In this document: in pieces, positions 16,493-24,364 of the stretch
Layout: each line of letters starts with the position of its first letter
Numbering within the stretch: position 1 is the stretch's first letter
Virus record (IMG/VR): IMGVR_UViG_3300025030_000334
Location: 1-30,418 of that record
DNA from: a virus
Length of the DNA: 30,418 nucleotides
Direction: 5' to 3' (one strand)
Notes under the pieces: generated by a model
What the model was told of the DNA's origin: nothing
Seen by the model: the letters and a program-made list of their open reading frames with translations, nothing else
Databases searched by the model: none
Made by a program: the position numbers and the translations under genes

Positions 16493-16917
16493 TGCGAGAC
16501 GCGGTTGAGCCAGGGCCGATTCCAGCAGTATTAATGACTAATACTGTGGGCGGCGTTGCAATAGATAAGTTCGTTGCCTGCACTAGCAAACTTCCTGGGC
16601 TCCACATAGAGTACGTGGATACCCCGGAAGAAACTGCGTATAGATTCTGGGCAGATGACGGCGAGTTTTCTGAGGAGCTTGTGCACCTTATCGAAAAGGC
16701 CGCGGCAGAGGTTATGACGCCAGAATCATGCGTTGTCAGCCCTATCGACAATGTCTACCGAGACGCCGATAGCATGGAAAAGCGTGAATCAGAGACCGCT
16801 ATACTGGTGGCAGGCCAGCTGACTAATCGGTCTCCCTTTAAGTACGAACTTATAGTAAAATGCTTGGAGAAGTTACTTTTCCAAGCGGTGGACAATGGCA
16901 ACGTCAGCAACAGATAG
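16492..16917 (+). CDS. Hypothetical small protein
   Basis: This 141-residue protein starts at ATG 16492, with GAGGGG six bases upstream. The GTG at 16489 is an alternative that adds one residue. It carries a palindrome copy (16529-16543) encoding VLMTNT near its N terminus. The sequence is acidic in the middle (DDGEFSEELVHLIEKAAAEV) and mixed alpha/beta. No domain is recognised. Its 3' end overlaps the next gene by 23 bases and contains a strong hairpin (16862-16886) just ahead of that gene's start. Confidence 0.7.
   Translation: MRDAVEPGPIPAVLMTNTVGGVAIDKFVACTSKLPGLHIEYVDTPEETAYRFWADDGEFSEELVHLIEKAAAEVMTPESCVVSPIDNVYRDADSMEKRESETAILVAGQLTNRSPFKYELIVKCLEKLLFQAVDNGNVSNR
16529..16543. repeat. 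Dispersed palindrome, copy 16
   Basis: TATTA-ATGAC-TAATA with 8-bp arms (CAGTATTA and TAATACTG). It lies near the start of the 141-residue gene, encoding VLMTNT. Confidence 0.92.
16862..16886 (+). promoter_or_regulatory. Strong RNA hairpin before the 662-aa gene start
   Basis: An 11-bp stem (GCTTGGAGAAG paired with CTTTTCCAAGC, one G-U pair) has a TTA loop and ends nine bases before the ATG at 16895, immediately ahead of the GGTGG that would serve as its ribosome site. It lies inside the coding end of the previous gene. No T-run follows, so it is not an intrinsic terminator. Possible roles are an RNase processing site, an mRNA-stabilising structure or control of initiation. Confidence 0.6.
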
Positions 16918-18883
16918 CAAAGAGCTACCATATCTCGCCGCAGTTGGCGCAGCGGCTCCGGCATTCGCCATCAAGGCCCTCGCCAACACTCCCGTCTCCG
17001 CAATAGAATATGCAGTTGAACGTAAAGCGGAAGGCTCAGGCAGTCCGCTTAGCAAGCTCTTGTCATCCGGCTTTCGCGGCAGGGCAAGCGGTAAGTTGTT
17101 GGGCGGCTCGCTCGGCATACTTACAGCGCCTCTGTACATGCGCGGCGTACATTTATTATCCACTAATAATAAAGAAGATCGGAAGAAGGGCCTTGGCTAC
17201 ATAGCCGCCGCTTCTGGTCTATACGCCGGCGGTAAGGGCTTGCTAGAGGACACCTTCGAGGCAAGAACAGAGGGCTCAACATTTAGGAAGGCCCTTGGTT
17301 CTGGCGGCAGGATGGCGGCGTCGAGGGCAACGACGGCTATACCTGTCTCGCTCCTGCTCGGCGCCAGCATAGCCAAGGGCCGTAAAAAGTCCGAGGACTC
17401 TGGGCGGGTGCTAGACAAGTATGTCTCTCCTGCCCTAGCAGGCGCTGCTATGGGAGCGATGCTGAACGCTGGCGATAGAAGCATAAAGGACATGTTGTCC
17501 GGAGTTTCGGCCAGAGCTATAAAGCCGAGAATACTACCTAGGGCACTCTCTGGCGCCGTCGGCGGTCTTCTGGGCGGCGCGATAACAGCTGGAGTAACCG
17601 ACTTGGCAGCTAACGCGATGAGTAGAAGAAAAGAAAAGACCGCCGGTGCGCTAGGCGAGGTAGCCGATTTCGGGTTCGGCAAGCTCAAAGACCTTGGCAA
17701 GGGACTGCTCAATACGTCAACCGCGGCGCATGGTAAACTTGTCGATACCGCCGCTACGGGCATGCAGTTAGCTGACAGCGGCATACAGGGTATGGGTGGT
17801 CTTGTAGCCAACGGGGTTATGAACCTTCCAGACGTCTTTGCGCTACACACGATAATGCGCCCATTCTTCGGAATCAAAGGGCGGTTTATCGGTAAGAATG
17901 GCCCAGCCATGGTGAGGGCCACTCCGGGCCTTCGCAACATAGCTACTGCCGTCGACAACATGCGTGCTAGGGAGCTGGCCGTTGGTATCCGCGAGGGTAT
18001 AGCTGGCAGAAACTCCATGGGTATTCGTGCAAAGCTGCACCATAATATCATTGCGGCCGAGGCGCGCATTGAGCGCGAACTTGGTCGGCAAGTCGGTCAA
18101 GTCATGCGCGGTGTTCCGGAGGCCAAGAGAGCCGACCTGTTACGGCGCTTCTCGAAATTCGTAGAAATAAATCCGCAGCTAAAAGAAACCGCAAGCGGTA
18201 ATAGGTCCGTGTTTGCGACAATACCGACTGCAATAGACATGGCAGTTGGTGACAGGCCTATGATGGTACGTGGCGGGCGCGTACGTAATGCCCTCAATAC
18301 AGGGTATGAAAAGCTACTGTACGGTGGCCGCGGAGTACTAGGTAAGGGCCTCCCAACTGCAGGCAAGATAGACTCTGCCAACTCCAGGTTTAGAAACGTT
18401 CTAGAGGAGCTGCCCGCCCTAGGTGTGGCGGCGGCCATAAAGCCTGTCGCTGCGCCTCTGGCGGCGCACGTCACTTTCAACACCGTAAAGTCTCTCATAG
18501 CGTCTACTCCGGCTATGCAAGCAGTCGGAGCGCGCATAGGTCGTGAAGGATTTATGCGCGGTTTGGCTGGCCTCCCGGCTTCAGACAGCAAACTCGTGAA
18601 GCGCGAGCTTGGCGAAATAGCCGGCTCCCCGCTAGCTTTCGCCATAGAAGACCTAGGTGAGGCGGCTGGCGCGTTTACTAGGGCGCAGGTGGTCGGAAAT
18701 GGCCCGACGGCAATGCGGAAGGCACACAAAGCCGTGGTGGCGCGCATAAATGCGGCTAAGCTTAAGAACACGCTGAAAGACCTAACAATGCCTGCAACAG
18801 CCGGTGTAGGCGGCCTGGCCCTAGCCAAGATACTGGCTGACAGGAGGAATGCAAATGCCGCCAGTTCCAGTAGCTCCAAGTAA
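16895..18883 (+). CDS. Gly/Ala-rich hypothetical virion protein with membrane-like segments
   Basis: This 662-residue basic protein starts at ATG 16895 behind GGTGG and a hairpin. No family is recognised. It contains several hydrophobic Gly/Ala stretches, notably about residues 182-195 (SPALAGAAMGAML) and 215-240 (RALSGAVGGLLGGAITAG), which look like glycine-zipper, membrane-active segments. It also has long Arg-rich helical regions (IRAKLHHNIIAAEARIEREL) and a Ser-rich C-terminal tail. Such composition is common in internal ejection proteins that enter the host envelope with the DNA, so I suggest that role with low certainty. The 3' end overlaps the helicase start by 29 bases. Confidence 0.72.
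   Translation: MATSATDSKELPYLAAVGAAAPAFAIKALANTPVSAIEYAVERKAEGSGSPLSKLLSSGFRGRASGKLLGGSLGILTAPLYMRGVHLLSTNNKEDRKKGLGYIAAASGLYAGGKGLLEDTFEARTEGSTFRKALGSGGRMAASRATTAIPVSLLLGASIAKGRKKSEDSGRVLDKYVSPALAGAAMGAMLNAGDRSIKDMLSGVSARAIKPRILPRALSGAVGGLLGGAITAGVTDLAANAMSRRKEKTAGALGEVADFGFGKLKDLGKGLLNTSTAAHGKLVDTAATGMQLADSGIQGMGGLVANGVMNLPDVFALHTIMRPFFGIKGRFIGKNGPAMVRATPGLRNIATAVDNMRARELAVGIREGIAGRNSMGIRAKLHHNIIAAEARIERELGRQVGQVMRGVPEAKRADLLRRFSKFVEINPQLKETASGNRSVFATIPTAIDMAVGDRPMMVRGGRVRNALNTGYEKLLYGGRGVLGKGLPTAGKIDSANSRFRNVLEELPALGVAAAIKPVAAPLAAHVTFNTVKSLIASTPAMQAVGARIGREGFMRGLAGLPASDSKLVKRELGEIAGSPLAFAIEDLGEAAGAFTRAQVVGNGPTAMRKAHKAVVARINAAKLKNTLKDLTMPATAGVGGLALAKILADRRNANAASSSSSK
17154..17168. repeat. 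Dispersed palindrome, copy 17
   Basis: TATTA-TCCAC-TAATA in the 662-residue gene, encoding LLSTNN. Confidence 0.9.
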
Positions 18884-20606
18884 ACCAGAGCAGGCGCCAG
18901 CTAGAGGTAAGTTTGTCCCTACCTCTTTCAAAGATGGCGTAACGCCGCAGGAGCACCAGGTATCCGCAGTAAAGAAGCTGTTCTCTAACGGCGGTAAAAT
19001 CGTACTCACGGCTCCTCCGGGCTCCGGCAAAACCCTAACTGCCATACTTGGACAGGAAGCCCTAAAGGACGCCGGGCGTTCCAGCAGGGCTCTTGTTATA
19101 GTCCCCTCCGGCTTGCGTAGTAACTTCGCCCAGGACGGCATACAGAAGTTTACTAACGCAACGTATCAGATAATAGGCGGCGGAGACGAAAGCCGCACTA
19201 TGCCTGGTGTGACGTCGGTGCCTTTATTAATGAATAATAAAGACTACACCATCGTCTCATACGAGATGTTCAAGCGCGCACCAGAAGAGATAATCGCTAG
19301 GTCGGGCGCCGACACTTTAATCTGCGACGAGTACCACAAAGCCCGGAACGAGGCTACTGGGTTGTTTAAGACACTGGCTCGTGTGCGCGGCCAGTTCAAG
19401 AACTTCATGGGCATAACCGCCAGCCCAGTCAACAACGACGTATCGGAACTTGCGTCTCTTCTGAGTCTGTCCGAGGGTAAGCGCATAGCCACTCCGGCGC
19501 AGTTCAAGCAGGCATTTACCGAGACTGTCGGATTCTCTAGCGGGTTCTCCGGCGGCAAAGTCAAAGAGCGCGGGCTAAAGAATACGCAGCAGTTGATGGA
19601 ACTTATCTACCCTAAGATGGACTACCTAACGTACGACCAGCTTAAGGGCGATAAGGTGATGCCGCGTAAAGAAATACGCAACGTCGAAGTCCCGATGACT
19701 CAGCAGCAGTGGGACCTGTACCAGCTCGCTCTAGACCGGCTAGGGCCCGAGAAGGAGCAGATTCTCCGGGGCGACCCTAACGTCTCTCTAAAAGACGCTA
19801 AGATAATGTTTGTCCGTATGGCGCAGGCTAGGCAAGTCGCCAACTCGGTCGGTCGCGGTGTGAGAGATATAAACCCGGAGGCATCGTCTCAGCTGACTCC
19901 GAAAGCCATGCGAATTGTCGCAGACACTGAGCAGCACCTATCACAAGACCCCAAGAACAGCGTCGTGCTGTATAGCAATTTGGTGAATGGCGGCGTAGAC
20001 GTGCTGCTAGCGGGCCTTCGCAAGAAAGGCATCGACCCGGCTATCTTCATTGGAAAGGGGGCCGAAGTAGACGGGCAGTCAATAACGTCTAACATAAGAG
20101 AGAAGGGGCTGCAGGAGTATAAGGACGGTAAGAAGCGCGTCATAGTTCTTAGCGGCGCTGGAGCAGAAGGTCTAGACCTTAGAAACTCCACAGCGTTCTT
20201 TGCGTATGACGGGCACTTTAATCCGGAGCGTATACTGCAGGCAGAAGCACGCGCTAGGCGTCTAGGTGGACAAGAATTCCGAGCACCTGAAAAGCGTGTG
20301 GTGGATGTTCGCCGCTACATGAGTGTGGCACCACCTAACGCGCAGCAGACAGAAACAGGTGGGTTCTTCTCCTCCATGTTCCGCGGCGACTCTGGGCCTA
20401 AGCCGGCACCATTCACGACAGACCAGTGGATGTACAGAGTTGCGGGTAAAAAATTTGGCAAGACGCAGCAACTCTACGACGCGCTAAAGCAGCCATACAA
20501 GTATATCCGCAAGTACCCTGCCGCAGACGGCACCATGCGGTACGTGTACCCCGACAAAGACGGTAACGCTGTTGTGTCTGCAATCCCGCCCCCGGCAAAG
20601 TATTAA
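18855..20606 (+). CDS. SNF2-type superfamily 2 helicase
   Basis: This 583-residue protein has the two RecA-like domains of SF2/SNF2 ATPases: motif I APPGSGKT (residue 53), motif II DEYH (158), motif III GITASP (about 193), and in the second domain VLSGAGAEGLDL with motif VI-like ILQAEARARRLG (about 463). It probably translocates on double-stranded DNA using ATP. ATG 18855 is preferred over ATG 18849 because AGGAGG (18842-18847) is seven bases away from it, but only one base from the other. The C terminus ends in a YKYIRKYPAADGTMRYVY segment, resembling short K-Y-I-(R)-K...Y-V-Y tails that I recall from other phage proteins. Its place among structural genes is unusual for a replication enzyme. 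The stop codon lies inside a palindrome copy. Confidence 0.88.
   Translation: MPPVPVAPSKPEQAPARGKFVPTSFKDGVTPQEHQVSAVKKLFSNGGKIVLTAPPGSGKTLTAILGQEALKDAGRSSRALVIVPSGLRSNFAQDGIQKFTNATYQIIGGGDESRTMPGVTSVPLLMNNKDYTIVSYEMFKRAPEEIIARSGADTLICDEYHKARNEATGLFKTLARVRGQFKNFMGITASPVNNDVSELASLLSLSEGKRIATPAQFKQAFTETVGFSSGFSGGKVKERGLKNTQQLMELIYPKMDYLTYDQLKGDKVMPRKEIRNVEVPMTQQQWDLYQLALDRLGPEKEQILRGDPNVSLKDAKIMFVRMAQARQVANSVGRGVRDINPEASSQLTPKAMRIVADTEQHLSQDPKNSVVLYSNLVNGGVDVLLAGLRKKGIDPAIFIGKGAEVDGQSITSNIREKGLQEYKDGKKRVIVLSGAGAEGLDLRNSTAFFAYDGHFNPERILQAEARARRLGGQEFRAPEKRVVDVRRYMSVAPPNAQQTETGGFFSSMFRGDSGPKPAPFTTDQWMYRVAGKKFGKTQQLYDALKQPYKYIRKYPAADGTMRYVYPDKDGNAVVSAIPPPAKY
19225..19239. repeat. Dispersed palindrome, copy 18
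   Basis: TATTA-ATGAA-TAATA with 8-bp arms (CTTTATTA and TAATAAAG). It is in the helicase gene, encoding LLMNNK. Confidence 0.92.
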
Positions 20607-20615
20607 TCATTAATA
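20601..20615. repeat. Dispersed palindrome, copy 19
   Basis: TATTA-ATCAT-TAATA spans the helicase stop codon (TAA at 20604-20606) and ends on the A of the next gene's ATG, so it fills the whole gap. Confidence 0.92.
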
Positions 20616-20899
20616 TGCAGAACCAAAACCTAAGAGAAGCGACCGGCCACCTAGAGTGCGGCAACTGCAGCTACTTCAGTTATCAAACAGGAAAGGCGTG
20701 GAGTGGTGACGGGCAGTGCGCGTATCTTTCCAAGTACGTGCGTGAGTCTTTTGTATGTGACATGCACTCCGAGGCACTAGAGGATGAGGCGGCACCAAAG
20801 CCTAAAATGCCTCGTCACTCTACTAGACCGCTCTCTTCTTCATCGTCTTCTTCAAGTCTTGCCTTTGACTTGCGGGCCTTCCTGGCCAGCCGCAGCTGA
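20615..20899 (+). CDS. Small Cys-rich protein with Ser-rich tail
   Basis: This 94-residue protein starts at the final A of the palindrome at 20601-20615. The N-terminal half holds four Cys in CGNC, QCAY and VCDMHS context, suggesting a small metal or iron-sulfur site; no known family is named with confidence. The C-terminal third is low-complexity, with a run of eight Ser. That tail overlaps by 85 bases, on the opposite strand, the 3' end of the minus-strand gene 20815-21078. No clear ribosome site is seen, because the upstream bases are taken by the palindrome. Confidence 0.65.
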   Translation: MQNQNLREATGHLECGNCSYFSYQTGKAWSGDGQCAYLSKYVRESFVCDMHSEALEDEAAPKPKMPRHSTRPLSSSSSSSSLAFDLRAFLASRS

Positions 20900-21078
20900 A
20901 TAATCCATCCCTTCCTCTTCCTAGCCGCTATCTTCCTACTCGACAAGTACGCGCACACGCTAGTGACAAGTTCGGCACTTCTGCATAGTGGCGATAGGTG
21001 TATTTCTACGCCATCGTCTGTATGTACAAGTTGAAATAGCACCCCTGCGGCTGCTATACTCGAAACAACGTCATTCAT
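20815..21078 (-). CDS. Small basic-acidic hypothetical protein on minus strand
   Basis: This 87-residue minus-strand gene has AGGAG eight bases before its ATG. The N-terminal half is a folded-looking domain (VLFQLVHTDDGVEIHLSPL). The middle is strongly basic (SSRKIAARKRKGWIIQLRLARKARKSK is the region, about residues 46-72) and the end is acidic (EEDDEEE). No family is recognised. It is divergent from the terminase gene, with only 16 bases between the two start codons, and convergent with the Cys-rich gene, whose end it overlaps. The small size and odd orientation lower certainty; the ribosome site supports it. Confidence 0.6.
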   Translation of the reverse strand: MNDVVSSIAAAGVLFQLVHTDDGVEIHLSPLCRSAELVTSVCAYLSSRKIAARKRKGWIIQLRLARKARKSKARLEEDDEEESGLVE

Positions 21079-21081
21079 TGC

Positions 21082-21092
21082 CAGGACTCCTG
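21082..21092. promoter_or_regulatory. Palindromic shared Shine-Dalgarno of divergent genes
   Basis: CAGGA-C-TCCTG is a perfect 11-base palindrome between the divergent starts at 21078 (minus) and 21095 (plus). Read on the + strand it gives AGGA eight bases before GTG 21095. Read on the minus strand it gives AGGAG eight bases before ATG 21078. The spacing is symmetrical, so one element appears to serve both starts. Confidence 0.65.
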
Positions 21093-21094
21093 CC

Positions 21095-22804
21095 GTGTTC
21101 GGATTCGACCCAATAATACCAGCGTCGGTTAAGAGCGACTACCCAAATGTGGTGAAAGTCACTCCCTCTAGGTTTACAGAGACATCTGTAAAGATACCGG
21201 AGGCCGGTCAGCTAGCGCCATTCAGCTTTGTGGGTAGGCGGTATCTTAAGCCTATCTACGATTCTAATGACGAGCAGATACTTTTATGCTTTGCCAGGCA
21301 GTCTGAAAAAAGCACAACTATAGGAAACAGCTGTATAGCAAAGAGCTGCCTTCGCCAGTACTACAGAATTTTGTTCGTTAGCCCGACACAGACACAGACA
21401 GAGACGTTTTCTCGTGACAGGCTGGCGTCACCGATAATGCAGTCTGAGTTGTTGCAGCAGTACAAGGGTAAGGGCATTCGGTTTCCGGATAATGTCCTAT
21501 ACAAAAAGTTCATCACCGAATCCGACATCACACTTAGGTATGCATTCCTTAGCGCCGATAGGTCGCGAGGTGTTTCTGCCGAGATGCTAGTGCTGGACGA
21601 GATTCAGGACATCTTGGTGGATGTAATCCCGATTGTGCGAGAGGCCTGCTCCCACTTTCCGCAGAAGTGTTTCAGGTACGCAGGTACACCTAAGACCCTA
21701 GAAAACACGATGAACGTGTATTGGGAAAGGTACTCCACGCAGAACGAGTGGGTCATACCCTGCGACGGCTGTAAGACGTGGAACGTGCCCGATGAGAGCA
21801 ACATAGGTAAGAAGTTCCTAATCTGCATGAAGTGTGGGAAGCAGATTTTCCCCGACCACCCGAACGCCCAGTGGGCGTCAATGCGGGACGAAGAGTGGCT
21901 GCGTAATCCGCCACTGAACACCGTTTATACTGGCTATAGAATACCGCAGATAATTGTGGCGTGGGCCAAGTGGGCCGACATTCTGGATAAGATGGAAGGC
22001 AAGGGGTATACCCGCGCGCAGTTCCTGAATGAGTGTCTTGCCAGGGCGTATGACACTGCAGCAAGACTCCTGACTAGAAGCCTTCTTAGAGCGAACTGCG
22101 ACGAGGGCAGAAAAGCCGCTGATGGTGTGCTGTTTGCCGACCGCGGTGCTGCCTACATGGGCATAGACTGGTCAGGCGGCGAGGAAGGGCAGGAGCGGTC
22201 ATTCACTGTAGTCACCATCGCTGCGTACGTCGGCAGCAGATTTTGTGTGCTGTATGTGCATAGATTCGAGGGACTAGACGCCGAGGAAGAGGCGATGATG
22301 TCAATCATCGAGCGTCTAGTGGAAGTGTACAAAGTCCGCCTCATAGGCACCGACTACGGCGGCGGACACGTCTACAACCGCAGACTTATCAACAAGTTTG
22401 GTCTTAGGCGCGTGTACCGGTACCAGTACTGCGGAGCCAAGTTCATCTACTACGACAAAGACCTTATGCGCTTCATGGTGAATCGAACCGAAGCCATCAT
22501 GGCGGTCATAACCGCTATACGGTCTGGGAACGTCTTTTCCTTCTTTTGTTGGGAAGACTTTCAGCGTTTCGCTGATGACTTTCTGTGCGTGTTTCAAGAG
22601 CAGACAAAGCGCGGAGACGTCACTGTTTCCAAGTCTCCGGGTGCTGTAGACGACGCATTGCATTCTCTCGTGGTAGCTTTTCTTGCCTCTTTGATAGAGC
22701 ACCCGAGACCTGATATAATGAGACCAACTGGCCTTAACGATACAACCTCCGATGAAAAGCTGGAGGATCTGATGGACTACACGGAGACATCGTACGATGA
22801 ATGA
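21095..22804 (+). CDS. terL: Terminase large subunit
   Basis: This 569-residue DNA-packaging motor starts at GTG with AGGA eight bases upstream. The ATPase domain shows a variant Walker A, ARQSEKST (from residue 67), with Glu where Gly is usual, a Walker B MLVLDEIQD (Asp at 168) and the coupling segment AGTPKT. A zinc-ribbon-like insertion follows, CDGC (residue 223) and CMKCGK (about 243). The C-terminal nuclease has GIDWSGGE (about 355), IGTDYGGGHVYNRR (about 417) and DDALHSLV, supplying the acidic metal ligands of the RNase H-like fold. Together with the portal it would translocate and cut the genome. The stop overlaps the next start by 8 bases. Confidence 0.93.
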   Translation: MFGFDPIIPASVKSDYPNVVKVTPSRFTETSVKIPEAGQLAPFSFVGRRYLKPIYDSNDEQILLCFARQSEKSTTIGNSCIAKSCLRQYYRILFVSPTQTQTETFSRDRLASPIMQSELLQQYKGKGIRFPDNVLYKKFITESDITLRYAFLSADRSRGVSAEMLVLDEIQDILVDVIPIVREACSHFPQKCFRYAGTPKTLENTMNVYWERYSTQNEWVIPCDGCKTWNVPDESNIGKKFLICMKCGKQIFPDHPNAQWASMRDEEWLRNPPLNTVYTGYRIPQIIVAWAKWADILDKMEGKGYTRAQFLNECLARAYDTAARLLTRSLLRANCDEGRKAADGVLFADRGAAYMGIDWSGGEEGQERSFTVVTIAAYVGSRFCVLYVHRFEGLDAEEEAMMSIIERLVEVYKVRLIGTDYGGGHVYNRRLINKFGLRRVYRYQYCGAKFIYYDKDLMRFMVNRTEAIMAVITAIRSGNVFSFFCWEDFQRFADDFLCVFQEQTKRGDVTVSKSPGAVDDALHSLVVAFLASLIEHPRPDIMRPTGLNDTTSDEKLEDLMDYTETSYDE

Positions 22805-23759
22805 CCTGACTTCTCTACTCACCACGTCGTTCAACAGCACGGTCGATGTTTGCGCGATAGGACGGCAGGTGGCGGCCAAGTACCTAGCCGACGGCTCGCC
22901 GCTCAACGACTCAATAGCCGAGCACATAAAAGAGTCCTCACTGAATAGCGAGCAGCTTAGGCGCGTTGTCGAAGAGGCCAACAAGCAGACGTTTGCCGGC
23001 CTGTTCAAGCGCGGGAACTACGGCAAGAACGTAGAGTTCCCCGTGGCGGACTTCACGAAACTGTGCATGGCTAAGGAGTCCGCTAAGCGCAGCCTCGTCG
23101 CCGGAACGACGGAGCGGACGAAGACTGCTAGCGTTAACAGGCTTACGCCAAAAGGCGGCGACTTACTTCTGTCTGGGCTGTTCGGCAGTGATATCTTCAA
23201 GGAGAAGGTCGCCGCTGTAGTTTCTCCGGAAGTATTAATGACTAATAATGTCACTAAGCTGGCCGCCCTGCGGGAAGACAAAAAGGATATAGGCGGTAAG
23301 CACTATGCCGCTACTGAGGAATTCAATACAAAATTCTTCAAGCTAGGCACGCTGATTAAGTCTGCCAGCCTGCAGCACGGCGCGGCCATAGTGGCAGCAG
23401 CACTTGCGGCGGGCAAACCCACGGCAGCACTAGCAGAACTCATAAAAGAGGCGTTCGCGGTAGACCCGGCGATGGCGCCTCCTCCAGGCCAGATGCAGCA
23501 AGCCGGCATGGAAGTTGTACAAGGCAACCCGGTTACAGGGCTAGTGCAAGACCTAGACCAGGTTGTAAACAAACTGTTCGCAGCCAGGACCGCCATGCAG
23601 AAAGTAGACGAAGGTATCTTCGAGCTACAGGCAGTATTGAAAGGAAGCGGCCCTCCTACTGAGCAGGTGTTCGCACAGTCCGCTCCACCGCCTCCACCGG
23701 ACCCATCTCAGCCTGAGGTGCAGCAGCCCGGCCCAGGTGCACAGTATGCTCCAGCGTGA
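22797..23759 (+). CDS. Hypothetical protein with Pro-rich C terminus
   Basis: This 320-residue protein starts at ATG 22797, overlapping the terminase end, with GGAG ten bases upstream. The N-terminal 220 residues are helical and charged, with repeated K-[TVL]-A motifs (TKTASVN, KEKVAAVV, TKLAALR). The last 90 residues are rich in Pro, Gln and Ala, with a PPPPPDP stretch, probably disordered. A palindrome copy encodes EVLMTNNV in the middle. No family is recognised. Its position between terminase and protease suggests a head-assembly or internal virion role. Confidence 0.75.
   Translation: MNDLTSLLTTSFNSTVDVCAIGRQVAAKYLADGSPLNDSIAEHIKESSLNSEQLRRVVEEANKQTFAGLFKRGNYGKNVEFPVADFTKLCMAKESAKRSLVAGTTERTKTASVNRLTPKGGDLLLSGLFGSDIFKEKVAAVVSPEVLMTNNVTKLAALREDKKDIGGKHYAATEEFNTKFFKLGTLIKSASLQHGAAIVAAALAAGKPTAALAELIKEAFAVDPAMAPPPGQMQQAGMEVVQGNPVTGLVQDLDQVVNKLFAARTAMQKVDEGIFELQAVLKGSGPPTEQVFAQSAPPPPPDPSQPEVQQPGPGAQYAPA
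23233..23247. repeat. Dispersed palindrome, copy 20
   Basis: TATTA-ATGAC-TAATA in the 320-residue gene, encoding VLMTNN. Confidence 0.9.
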
Positions 23760-24363
23760 TAGATACGACGCGATAACCAAGCTAGCGGAAAAGAAATTAA
23801 GCCCTACGGAGAGAGTGGGCAAGTTGACTTCGCACGCGTCAAGATGGGCAACACGCGGTACTACTGCCCTGGAGACTCCGCTGGTCTCGGCCGCGGCATT
23901 TCCATTTCGTGTAATCGGAGACCTAGCCGGCTTGGCGCTGTTCGGCAACAAAGCTGTTAGCGGACCCATGCGTGGTCAACGGCTTAAGCCCGTAGCAGGT
24001 GGCCCAGGCGTGGGCATGTCACAGATAGACCGCGCAAGGTACGAAGCAATAAAGGCCGGCAAGGTTCCAGGCAAGGCGTTCTCCGGCGCTCTAGAGGGGC
24101 ACCCTATGCACTTCGAGCGCAAGTTCGCCCCTGGCGGCCTTGTCGGCTACGCGCAGCGGCATCCGGGTAAGGCGATGGCGGTGGGCGCTCTCGGTGCCTA
24201 TCTACTGACTCACAGAGATAAGGCCGGCCCTGCCTACGAGTTAGCACGCGGGTTCGTGCCCGTGGCCCCTGCCCCTGATAGAGGAGTATCGGCGCAGACC
24301 GTCGGTATGTTCTCTCAGCAGACAAACACAAACAATCCATTAACCAGTAATACTTGGGGGTGA
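23746..24363 (+). CDS. Hypothetical protein with one hydrophobic segment
   Basis: This 205-residue protein starts at ATG 23746 (AGG eight bases upstream), overlapping the previous stop; a GTG at 23737 would add three residues. It is basic at the N terminus. Two hydrophobic regions are visible: LVSAAAFPFRVIGDLAGLAL (about residue 48) and KAMAVGALGAYLLTH (about residue 141), the second a possible membrane helix. A palindrome copy encodes NPLTSNT just before the end. No domain is recognised. The next start follows the TGA after one base. Confidence 0.7.
   Translation: MLQRDRYDAITKLAEKKLSPTERVGKLTSHASRWATRGTTALETPLVSAAAFPFRVIGDLAGLALFGNKAVSGPMRGQRLKPVAGGPGVGMSQIDRARYEAIKAGKVPGKAFSGALEGHPMHFERKFAPGGLVGYAQRHPGKAMAVGALGAYLLTHRDKAGPAYELARGFVPVAPAPDRGVSAQTVGMFSQQTNTNNPLTSNTWG
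24338..24352. repeat. Dispersed palindrome, copy 21
   Basis: CATTA-ACCAG-TAATA; one outer mismatch. It lies 11 bases before the end of the 205-residue gene, encoding PLTSNT. Confidence 0.75.
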
Positions 24364-24364
24364 C

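Noticed and set aside
17197-18069. 290-codon minus-strand open frame opposite the 662-residue gene
   Set aside because: It is a codon-bias shadow of the + strand gene: it has low-complexity composition, and it conflicts with a well-supported gene over its whole length.
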